From Planctomycetaceae bacterium (GTDB taxonomy: Bacteria > Planctomycetota > Planctomycetia > Pirellulales > Pirellulaceae), in assembly GCA_018658605.1 (NCBI GenBank), contig JABHUV010000208.1, forward strand, positions 1 through 31,795: a stretch of DNA of 31,795 bases, in the 5' to 3' direction. The position numbers and the translations under genes are program-made. Below, in pieces: positions 16,910-28,500 of this stretch (the first letter of the stretch is position 1; the number at the start of each line of letters is the position of its first letter). Below the pieces are notes generated by a model. It saw nothing but the letters and a program-made list of their open reading frames with translations, had not been told where the DNA came from and did not search any database.

Positions 16910-19450
16910 TCAAAGCAACTCAAGTTCGTCGATCGTATCGGAGCTACTTTCACTCAACAATTCTGTTCGTTCCAAAGAATACCGATTAAACCATAACGTT
17001 AACACTTGGTCAGCAGTTCGTGTATAGTAATCATCCAGTGCATTATATTCAATTGGACTTTCCGACAGTGTGTCCCGCACGACAACATTATCGACAGGCA
17101 CTGCTGCCATTAAAATATTCGTGGGCTCCATCAAGGCGACCCTATTAAATATTCCAACCGTCGCTTCAGATTCACCCGACATACTTGCGTTAAGCCAATT
17201 CACCACTCGCAGAGCATCCAAGCTTGTTATCCACCCGTCGCCGCTAACGTCGTAATAGGGCGGAGGCGAGTCTCCCTCAGTGGGATCTGACAATTGTCTA
17301 GCACCTCGATTATTCAAATCATTGACGATCAACAAGGCATCTAGCGGAACTACGTCACCACTTGCATCTACATCTTCAGGGACATCTAAGTAATGCCAAG
17401 CCGGCGGTGCCAACCCATATCGCACATCAGAAACCGCGACCCCCGCAGACAAGGTTCGTCCCACTTGATTTGGTGTCGTCGGTTCCCAACCGCTACGACC
17501 TTGCATTTGAATCGCATAATCACCGGCAGGCAATGACTGCAATCGAAACACGCCTAATGCATCTGTTACTACCGTCGTGGCGGGCCCAACAATAATGTTA
17601 TCCAAATGCAATTCCGTGTCATAATGTGCGCGGGCAATGACATAGGCAATGTCTGCTGCACCACGCTGCAGCAACATCGTCTCCACATCACCGTCAGCCA
17701 ACACGCTTGTGGTGACTCTATCCAGCATTAATCCTGTCACACTGTAAGCCTCCAAACGACCAACGTCACCGTTGGTATCTGCCACTGCGTCGATGCTAAA
17801 AGAACTCACCGGTGAATCAAACGTCACCTTCAAAGTCCGTGTGCTTGTCCCCCAAGTCGTCATCACAGAACTCGTCGCAGCACTAAAATTCCCAAAGACT
17901 CGATCTCCCGTCGACGTGTCATTTCGCACTCGTGAATATACATTCGCGTTACCGACCTGTGTGCCGACAGCAGATAACAGCATTCCATCAAACCGAGAAT
18001 TGAGCACCACACTATCGACAAATCCGTCTGGGTCCGCCTCTGTTCCCAACTGTAATTGTTCACCAGTTGCATCCACTAATCTAACCGCAACGTCACTCAA
18101 ACCCGCTTCGTCATTATCCCATACACCATCGTTATCGACGTCAACCCACACAAATCCCGCAAGCCCAGTATCCGTAACAACGTTGCGCTCACCAATATCA
18201 AACACGATTCGATTGGATTCGGATACCAATAATCCCGTTCCCGTATCAAAGGAACTACTGCGAATCTCCACCTCTTGGGCGCCCTCGGGAACGACAAAAG
18301 AAAACTGCACATCTACCGTGAAACCACCCGGGTTTAGAGCTGTAACCCATGCACCTTGATCAATACGGTATTCGATTCGATCAATTTCGTTTATTGTCAT
18401 GTCACTTTGAAAACCGCTGCTGTTTCGATTAAGCAACATACCCACCTCAGTGCTACCCGAAAAATAGAACTCGTCGTCAGCTTGATCAATGTACCCAGTT
18501 CCAATAAACGAGTGTGGCACATCAAGTACATCAAACACCCCATCCCCATCACTGTCCTGCCACCCAATCATCTTCAGCGACGAATCGCTGCTTGTGTGGT
18601 TCGCATAGGCATTCGCTAACAGCGTACCGGATGCCATAATACTATCCTGCTGTGAGAAACCGACCTCTGGATTATTTGATGCATTTAAATTCTGAGCGTC
18701 GTAGTATCCGCGTTTCTGCAAGTAGCTCCCCGCGCCAGAATATTCATCACGAGCCCAGAAGATATGCCCCATTTCATGTGCAATGGTAGAAGCGGGGCGA
18801 CCTGCAGGTACCACTAGGTACCGACCACCGGAAAATGCAAATGCCCGTCTAAAACTCCCTCCCTCGGCAAACATGCCATCGGCATCATTTTCATCATTAA
18901 CAACAAAGATCGTAAAACCCCAATTCGTACCATGCGTAGTTCGTTGTTGATCATTGAATTTCCGCATGTCTGCCGAGATCCCGTCGGAAGAATTGGCGCC
19001 TGCTTCATCAAGAAAATCATTAACCCAAGTTGTATAGACGTTGCTATGCTCAGCAATGGGCTCAACTGCCGTTGCGACCGGATTGTCGGTGTATTGGTAA
19101 TCCGTTTGAAATTGGACACTATGAACACTCTGTTGGGCTGCTAACGTATCCTCCCACCAAGTCAACGCTTCATCAATCTTAGCCTTGACTGCAGCAACCG
19201 AGTCCGCTGTCCAATCCTCGCTACTCGCACCGCCAGTAGACTCTAGTAGCACCACTGTAGTTGTGACATCACCTAGCAAAAATCCGCCCGTGTCTTGCTG
19301 CATCGCGCCGAAGGGAACTCCGCTAAGAACGATTCGCGGCTCCAATGGTTCAAAATTCAGCCGCCGCGAAATCCTGCGCGCAGTTGCATGTTCTAACCTA
19401 GATGCGTCCGTAGATCGTGACGATCTCTTGGGCCATCGCTTGCCAAGCAT
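16910..19450 (-). CDS. LEPR-XLL surface protein with M64-like metalloprotease region and dockerin type I
   Basis: 846 aa. The N-terminus is basic (MLGKRWPKRSSRS...) and leads to FEPLEPRIVLSG (about 33-44), a clear LEPR-XLL motif; there is no hydrophobic signal peptide. Residues about 60-310 form a metalloprotease-like region with HEMGHIFWARDEY (H225, H229), resembling the HExGH...DEY pattern of peptidase family M64, followed by DSIMASGTLL and MIGWQDSDGDG. An SdrD-type B repeat (GFVWVDVDNDGVWDNDEAGLS) is split by an inserted beta-sandwich-like segment and resumes with VFRLQSLPAGDYAIQMQG. A dockerin pair follows at about 690-755 (DVDASGDVVPLDALLIVNDLN-like and DVSGDGWITSLDALRVVNWLN-like), with D/N ligands in place. 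The last 90 residues end in an acidic tail (DTIDELELL). The role is probably surface-attached or secreted proteolysis. It lies 101 bp after the giant gene and 105 bp before the SecA-like gene. Confidence 0.86.
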   Translation of the reverse strand: MLGKRWPKRSSRSTDASRLEHATARRISRRLNFEPLEPRIVLSGVPFGAMQQDTGGFLLGDVTTTVVLLESTGGASSEDWTADSVAAVKAKIDEALTWWEDTLAAQQSVHSVQFQTDYQYTDNPVATAVEPIAEHSNVYTTWVNDFLDEAGANSSDGISADMRKFNDQQRTTHGTNWGFTIFVVNDENDADGMFAEGGSFRRAFAFSGGRYLVVPAGRPASTIAHEMGHIFWARDEYSGAGSYLQKRGYYDAQNLNASNNPEVGFSQQDSIMASGTLLANAYANHTSSDSSLKMIGWQDSDGDGVFDVLDVPHSFIGTGYIDQADDEFYFSGSTEVGMLLNRNSSGFQSDMTINEIDRIEYRIDQGAWVTALNPGGFTVDVQFSFVVPEGAQEVEIRSSSFDTGTGLLVSESNRIVFDIGERNVVTDTGLAGFVWVDVDNDGVWDNDEAGLSDVAVRLVDATGEQLQLGTEADPDGFVDSVVLNSRFDGMLLSAVGTQVGNANVYSRVRNDTSTGDRVFGNFSAATSSVMTTWGTSTRTLKVTFDSPVSSFSIDAVADTNGDVGRLEAYSVTGLMLDRVTTSVLADGDVETMLLQRGAADIAYVIARAHYDTELHLDNIIVGPATTVVTDALGVFRLQSLPAGDYAIQMQGRSGWEPTTPNQVGRTLSAGVAVSDVRYGLAPPAWHYLDVPEDVDASGDVVPLDALLIVNDLNNRGARQLSDPTEGDSPPPYYDVSGDGWITSLDALRVVNWLNASMSGESEATVGIFNRVALMEPTNILMAAVPVDNVVVRDTLSESPIEYNALDDYYTRTADQVLTLWFNRYSLERTELLSESSSDTIDELELL

Positions 19451-19551
19451 AAAACGAGCCTCGATTGATTCTATAATTAACTACATGCCCTTATTAGCAT
19501 AGTAGAACCCTCATAGAATACAGGCAAGCTTTTGGTCACATCAATCGCAAT

Positions 19552-22500
19552 TTAATACTGAACCGAAGCAAAGAACTCGTCACGGCCCTCGTCGCTGTCG
19601 CGTAAATCCGTCACTTCGCCGCCTATGTCCGCTAAAACAACGTCTAGTCTATTTTCCCGACTAAGGTCCAACTCGGCAAATTGAGCTTCACGAACACGCT
19701 CCGCTGACGCCATAGCAGGAATATCAACCACTACACTGCCTGATGCTGGTTGAACTAAATCAGCAATCGACGCCGAGGTCACAGTGACTCGAGTTGCCCC
19801 ATAGTACGCCATAAACACGTCTTCGCCTTCTCCTTCATCGTCAGTATTGTTGAGTACGTTAATGACACGAATTGCATCAATCGCAGAGGCAAATCCGTCG
19901 TTATTGACATCTACCAATGGTGATTTGTCGATTTCGTCTTCTTCACGCGCCGGCAACTGACCAGTGCCCCCAATTACATTTTCAGCATTGATATAGTTAA
20001 TTACCATCAACGCGTCGATTGCTGAGACGAAACCATCTTTGTTGACGTCCTCATTAACAAAAATATTATGCCAGTCACTGTTATGGGTAAACAACTGGTA
20101 ATCTTCAACTTCGCCGTCATCGGCTGGCCCCGTCGGTAACAACCCACCTTCGCTGCTCAGTCGCATTCGCAACGATGGGCAAGTACCTAATGCTTGCGGT
20201 GGTACGCGGAACCACAATCGATTTTCTCCGTTTTGTATCTCAACATCGCCCAAGATCGGCGTTGGATCACCGGTAATCGGATCAATAATTTCTTCACCTG
20301 TAATCGAATCAACTTCGACATTGAAGAATTCAAGTTTTTCAGAAACAGCAATTTGAATAGGTTCATCAGTTTCTGGGTCGATTTCCGTCGGGTCGTCGCC
20401 GATAAATCCGTTCCATGAACGGTCGTGATTATAGTCTATCCAAGCGTCGACGACACCTTCACGATCAGGCCCAACACCATTAACCTCGACCACCAATTTA
20501 TAGATTCTTCCAGGTTGCAAGACCTTAAGTTCACCTTGATTACGTAGGCCGGCGGCGGAAGGAAGCTCATCGTCATCATCGAAGAGATAATCCGGGGAGT
20601 GGGTCCCGTCGGATTCGACATCGACCCCACTACCTAAATGGAATCCGTCGACCACCAAATGGTTGGCTCCATTTTCGGCACTGGTAACCGGGTGACCATC
20701 TTTAGCGTCCCCCCAGTCCCGACCCGTGCTCAGATTTATCTCGAACGTTGTATCTCCGGTTAATTGGTTCGGATACAGCGAGTTTCCAGCTCTGTCTTCA
20801 ATCCCACTAACTAGGGAAATCAATGTGCCGGACACACTCGATGCACCGCTGACAATGACCGAATCCGTCCTCGCAATCGCGGTCACGCCCGTGAGTGTTG
20901 GAGCGCCGTTAATAGCAGCTGCGATGGCGATCCCCATTTGATTCTCATCGAACGATTCAAATGGCAAATAGTTTACCGGTACCGTCGCTTCGACACCTGG
21001 AAAACCGATTTGAGTTAAACCAGAAGTCCCAACCAGCACTGTATGCTGCAATGTGGACCCCTCCAATTCAACAAACCCATCACCGAGGTTCCTCGCCGTC
21101 AACGAGAGATTAGACAAATTAACTTGTGAAACGAGCGAACCGGTAACTTGGTCCAACGTACTATTATCGCTAAAAGCAATAGGCCGATTTCCAGGGCTCG
21201 TTGTTGAATCATTATCCAATTCGAATGTTACTGTATAGCTACTATTGGTAATCGTTAATGTTTCACCGTCTACCAATCCAAATGGAACACCAGCACGACC
21301 GGGAATTCGTAATCCAAGTTCCGTGCGAGTGCCAGGCTCACCCAATTGAGTCACGCTTGTGTTTGAAGCATCCAGCACCGTCAAGCGGTCGCCGCCTACA
21401 TGAATTTGCCCATCGTCAACGTGCGTCGGTGACAAGCCAAGTGCCGCTTGATGAACGGCGTTAACGATTAAATTAGCAATTTGTTCATTATCTAAGTCAG
21501 GCGTAATTGAAATTACCCTGGTCGTATCTGGGAGCGTCGTGCCATCAGTATCAAATTCCATTTGCAAGAAGTCGCTACCGTTGTCAACAGTGATATAGTC
21601 ACCATCAAACACGCTTTCAGGAACGCCGCGTTGTGTAACGACCGTATTAGACGAGTTTAACGTGTGTTCTGCCGAAGAACCCACATGGACTTCCCCGTCA
21701 CCGCGAACGTGTGGTAATAGATTAATGTTAGCGGCTGCTAACGCATCGCTGATCGACTGAGCAATTTCATCCGCATCATCAGCCACCGCAAAGCCTACGG
21801 GGAGGGCATTTCCCTGAGTAAAGAGATCCAGAGTGAACTCGAACACTTGATTGCCTGCACTACTTGTGATCGTGAAGGTTTCACCATCCACAATCGCACT
21901 TCCACCAGCTGCCGGTACCGTGAGCGTGTATGCCGCTGGAACTTGCATCGCGTAACCACTGTCGAATTCAAATATTGCTGAGTTTCCTAATTTGTCATCA
22001 ACGGTGAACATTTCACCATCATTTATTTGATCACCTGTTTGCGGTTGAATGACGAACCCACGGGCGCTAGTTAACTCCACTAGATACGTACTATCTACAG
22101 AAAACTTACCGGCAAGAGGTATCAAGCGAATAATGTCATTGGCTGAGTCGTATTCGAAGATATAATCGAATCGTGGTTCGAGTCGAACTCCATCCTTAAA
22201 GAGGGTAACTGAACTTGACTGAACACTAGAATCCAAAACGCCCGAACCACCATTCAAGTCTCGCGAATTTTCGCTTTCGACTAACTGAATCGCAATCATT
22301 TCGAGATCCTGATTCCGGATTTCAATGATCGTTTCAGCCGCGTCGCGATCTGGTGCGGTATTGTCTAGTGGGCTAACAATCACCGCTTGTGGACCAATAA
22401 AATCGGACCGATCTATCGCCCCACGGTCTTTAAATACTTCGTGGCCGATTCCCGTTGGTGTGGCAACCGACGGGTCGTCAACTCTACGTTGACCGAGCGC

Positions 22501-25500
22501 ATCGTGGGTCGATACGATAATCGGCGAATCAGCAATTCCCAAGGGTGTCTTCAACGTATGCATTTCGTCACGTTCCACAACAGAATCAATCGCGCTATCG
22601 ATCGCCAAAGCACCTGGAGCCAAATAATAGTTTCCATTGGCTGAATCTTGGAACAATGGGGCTCCGGCACCAGTATCAATGTCAATTGGAAAATCACCTT
22701 TGGTTACCGTCGCGTCTGTTGCGTTATTTGCGAACACAGTTCCGCCAATGACTGTCGTAATACTACTTGCGTCAACATCAAGTCCAACATTTAGATCAGC
22801 AACGATATTATTTAATAGGGTGGGACTCGCATTATTCGAAATCTCAATACCAACCCCACTGCCATCACCAATAATCGTGTTGTTAATAATTCGCGCGAAT
22901 GGAACAGCAGCCGTTTGCCCTGCGGCAAGATTGCCTGATAAACTAATACCGCCGCCCACATTCCCCGCCAGAATATTATCCGTCACAACGACGCCCGGTA
23001 GAAGATTAAACGTATTCAATTCTCGTCCGACACGGACCGGACCCTGATGGGGATTTCCGTTTGCGTCGGTGACCGATGAAACCATAGAAATACCGAAACC
23101 TAAACTGTCCGTAATAACATTCTGGCCGATAACAACTTGGCCTTGTTCCCGACGTGCGTTGTCATCACCCGTATCGGAATAAGGAATCGTCAGTGGGTCA
23201 TCAATATCGACGACAACCGGCCCATCAAGATTGATGACGTGGTCCGTAGACGTAATATCAGGATTTAATCCACTCGCAAACCCCGCAACGATGCCTGCTC
23301 CATTCAGTGTACTGTGATCATTTATCGCGTCCCGCATTAACAACGCAATTTCCTCTTTACCTGTCGAGGGATCTATACATATGATCGTAATATGGTTATC
23401 TAATGCATCGTCGTCACATACAACAGTCGCGTCGCCGTTTTCATCAATCCTGCTATCGTTAAACTCGAAACTAACTTCGTTGTAACCGTCGGAAACTGTG
23501 AACGAGTTACCGTCAACAATATCATATCCCGCAACAGCTCGAATTGCCACTTCGTTGCCTAGACGATCGTTGGTATCCCAGGTCTGCGCGACGTAGGGTA
23601 ACGTTCCATCCACGGAATACTCAACGTGCTGAGTACCGCGACGTAATTCCAATTGGTATTCACCGGTGGATATTTGGTTCTCGCGTGCCCGATCGTTCGT
23701 TTGAAATACAACACTTCCATTCGCCCCAGTAGCCATTTCACCGCGCTCAGCAAATCCGATAATGATATCGTCTATATAAACACCTTCGAACGAACTCTGT
23801 GCGGTTGACCCGCCGAGCAAAGCGGAGTCCTGACCTCGCCGAGGGTCCTCAAAATTACCGTATTCATCACCTGGCATAGTGGTCGTCAATCCGAAAGGCC
23901 CCTGATCATCAACGGCATGACCAATAATTCGAATCACGCCGCCATAGCGTGGGAAGGCACCCAATTCACCATTGGCAAACGCATTTGCTAGCGATAACTG
24001 TACAGCCGACGCAACTGCTACTTGATCCATCCCAGCATGAATTTCCACGCCTCTCTCGACACTTTCGCCACCTGTTCCCTCAAGAATGAATCCTGAATTG
24101 TTAGTGACCGCCTTTGCACCCGGAAAATTAATTCGGTTATTTTGACGCTGGGTTAATCCAGCAGCGATATCCACATTAATTTCTATATCATATTGACCCT
24201 TTGACCCTTCCTGTCGAGATGACAAATCCGTGGGGTCATATGTACTATTTCCAAATCCACTAACAGCTATAAAATAATCACCGTCCACAGTAGCTGTATA
24301 TTCAAGATATGAGTCCGTACTGGGTAATTCCCCGGGAGCTGAATCATTATCGCTAATGGCCACCTCATCACCATTAGAATCGAACACCCTAAGAACCGAA
24401 TTTAGCTGATTACCATAATTGCTCGTATCAATATCCACAGTAATCTTAGTTCCAGCCTCAACTGAAAGTTTCACCATGTCGACGTCCCAACTCGAATCAT
24501 CCAATATCAAGGGGTTATCGCCGATTTGCGCTTGCGTAGCTTTGCATGTCGCTGACATTCCCTTTAAATCTAGGAAAGTCGCCTCGAGCAAAGTATCATT
24601 ACTTTCAATAGGAATACCAAAAATAAATGGTATCTGGAATCGTGGTAAGTATTCCACAATTGCCGTTTCGACTGCTAGCGCCACCTGAGAGGCCGTCATA
24701 TCGTCTGTAACAACAATAGTATTATTCCCAGCAGGAGTCACGTCCTTATGGATTGACAAGGACTGAGAAACACCGAAACCGTAATCTAACGTAAACGAGT
24801 CAAGATGCTTTAATGCGGCACCCGTTGGCGCAACAAGCGTAAAGCCAAGATCAATTTCAAATTCAACTCCATCGACCGAGAATGTCTCACCGTCTCGTAG
24901 GTCTGCTGCCTTTATCGCACGGAATTCCGTACCCGTTGTTAGTGGGTCTCCGGTATTCGTATCACCGGCTGAACTAAAGTCAAAGCGCAACTTGAGCTGA
25001 TCACTACCTGCGAATGACGATAGGTCGACGCGAGCCTGTCTCCAGTCGCCCGTGTTATCAAATGTTTCCTGAACTTGGATTGCAGTGTTAGGTGGGTCGA
25101 GGTCAAGTTCATCAACGACTGTTGGAGTGGTAGAAACGAACGAGTTATTTGTGCTTAGCAGCGTCCATTCACCGGACTCATCCGCAACAAATACGCGAAA
25201 CGAATCCATCATGTCCACATCATCGACATTTGGATCATTACGCACACCAAGTGCATTCTCTGTTTCCAAGTAATAGTTGAAATACAACGTCGGCAAATCG
25301 TCAGCCGAATACCCCTTCAAACTGAATGGGTTGGTTTCAATGGAACCATGAGCACCGCCGGGTATATTATGAGATAAATCTTCGATGGGTTCAAAGTGAA
25401 GACTGGTGCCACCGTCTTCCGCAAATTGTGTGCCGTCATAAGAATCCAGACGCCCATGTCCGTCATCGTCGGAACGATCTTCCGTAAAACGCCATGGATT

Positions 25501-28500
25501 AAAATCGATAGTAGAGAAATTAAGACCGTTGACATTATCAATTCCCGTCGCAATACTGCTTGCGCCATCAATGAATACTGGCTGAAGAGCACCACTAGTA
25601 TCAAACGCATAGACCTCACCGGTTTTAACAATACCGAAAAGCAAGTTCGCGTAACGTCCGCCTTCAGTGTTGGCTGGTCCAGCCGTTAATCCTTGGAATT
25701 CTTTACCTTGCAAATCGCCAGCAGAGGAAGCAATATATGTAGCCTTTGCCAGATTCGTATTTCGATCGTCAATCGTATAAAATCCGCCCTCGTCACTTAC
25801 TGCGTAAAGTGTATCTCCAATAAACGCCATACCAGTTATATCGCCACCGGGGGCTGTACCACCAACAAGCAATGGATCATCAGCTCTTGCAACCGTCGCG
25901 GGTCCTGTTAATTGAATAATGCTACCTTGCAGTACTGCTTCGATGTTCTTCTGAAACAAGGCCGTAAGAATACGTGTAGCAATCTCTGTACTCGAATCTT
26001 GCGCTAGAAATGGCACCCCGAATCGTGGTTCACCGTTAAGACCATTCCCGACGGACCCATCGTTGTTTTGGTCGATGAAAACACCTCGGTTAACCGGCGC
26101 AGTGAAGCTGCCAACTTGGGCTCCAAGGAAATTCATTCGCTTCCCGTCAATCCCCAACTGTATCTGTGAGAGTGGTGCAAAGACGTCCGCCATATTTTGA
26201 CCGAATCGTACATTGGTGTCGTTTTCTTCAATCTCGATTGACTGACCGGCACCACTAAGTTGATGATCACCGAAAATGGACAACCAATCCGCGTTTTTAG
26301 TAGGTGCGAATGTAGTTGAATCATTAGTCAGTGTGATCCGATTACTTGTTGATGCCAACGCCGCGGCTTCAAGATTAAATCCATCCGACGCATTAATCGC
26401 ATTGACCATCGCCGTTATAATTTCATCCTGTGTTATCGTATTTGAGACAATCACACTTTCGTTGTTAGGCAGAACCTCACCGTCTTTATCAAATTCAAAC
26501 GTTCTGAGGGTACCGTTATCATCTGCCAAAGAAAATGTTTCGCCGTCACTGATTTCCGAACCGTTTACCGCGTTGACAACAAATACCGGCCCTGTGTTGA
26601 ATTCAAATGCAAGGCTATCAAGATTAAACGCATCGCCATCTCGTAAGAATATTCCCTGTTCGTGGACTATATCGAAGATAACCTCGGGACCGCTATTAAA
26701 CTCGAACTCGATACACGCCGTTCCAGAAGTGCCGTCACCATCATGATCAATACAGAACGTATCACCATCTTCTATTCTTGATGTTGTTTCATTAGTCGCG
26801 GCGTCATGGGTCGTCGCTTCCTCGGTTAATAACAATTTATTGGCTAACGTTTGGTCTCCGGCTTTGGTATCAAGAACTCCACGTTCCAACTTATTCGTTC
26901 CTGCTCCAAAGAGGGTATCTGGGGAAGAACGATCACCCGGAGGTAAACTAATAATGTCACCGGTATTGGCATCGAATTGGTATAATATATTTTTAGTTGA
27001 GACTGAATTCAGGGGACCTACTGTACCATCAGCTAAAGTTTCAACAGCACCTTCAGGACGATGACCGACAACAAAACCTCGGGTATTATTCTCAAACACA
27101 GTCGCATCGTAATGGATCCCGTGATTGCTATAGACTTCGCCGCCAGCGCCATCAGATTGGAACGTAAATACACCATCATCTGGTGGATTGCCGGTGGCAT
27201 CAAGATTCATGATCGAGCCATCACCGGTACCGATTTGTAAATAGTTACCGACATCTGCGTCAAGTCCACCTACGCCCGTGGGATCAACGACTGTAAATCC
27301 AAACATAAAGCCGTCAGACCTAAGCGCTATATCTTGGACATCATACCCAATCGCCTCATGGATTGTCGTTTCCTGCTTACCGGTAAAACCATCAATGGTT
27401 GTAATGCTCGTGTCTACAAGCCCGGCGTCCGTACTAACATCCGCACTAACAAACAAGACGACGTCACCTAGGAAATAAGGGACTAAACTAGAATCGTCGA
27501 TAAGCAGTGTTGTCCCATCGAATCGCTCCTCAACAATTCGATCAATGCTATTAATCGGTTCGAGTCGCAACAACGGGTTAGTGGCGTTTGAAGTATAAAA
27601 CTGCTCCATCTCCGCCGGAATACGTGTTTCATTTGAAATGGCGATGGTGTACGACCCTACCGGCAATTCGACAGTTCCGACGAACGGATCAAGCGGACCA
27701 ATGGTTCCACGAGACAGGTCGTCTAAGTCCGAACCTTGCAAAGGACTTCTTGGGCGGTCATCAGCAATATTCGAATCGGACCCAACTAAAATCAACTCAC
27801 CATTATCATTGAAAATGCTGATATTGGTGTTAGCTCGGGCAAAACCGTCAGCATAGTCGAGGTCAAAAATAGCCGCCATACCTGTGCCTTGTGTTTGCAC
27901 ATCTTCGTACGAAACGTCGAATGTGTAGAAATCCACATCACCCGAATTACTGAGATTGCCAGCGACGCTAATTACTGAGCGGTCTGTTTGCAATATGTTT
28001 CCGAGACTCTGTGCACCGGCCGGTGTGTCGTTGTTGATCGTCTGATCCTCGGCAACTTCACCCGCAAGTGGAGAATGAATCGGCAACCCGACAATTTCTA
28101 CACCCCCTGTCGCGTAGCGGATATCAGCGAACTGAATTGATGATCCGGGTTCTTCATCTAATTCTTGTAGTCGCACTTGCAATTGATAGCTACCGCCAAT
28201 CAGTTTATCAGCGCTAAGCACACGCACGTGATAGGTGTTTATTTGCCCCACCGCACCCGGTAATAACAAACGCATGCCAGCATCTTTCGCGTTGGTCGTG
28301 CCATTATCGAACACTCCTAAAACAGATCTTTTTAATGGCTGAGCGTCGACTAACTCTAAACTAGAAACGTCATTTGGATCCGTTTCGATCGTAGAAGCGT
28401 CCCCTGAGTTGTCGGATCGATACAGAACCCGTCCAACACTATCTAGAAGTTCGATGACGGTATCCAATTGGACCTCGGTACGATCGATATCGAGCCAAAT

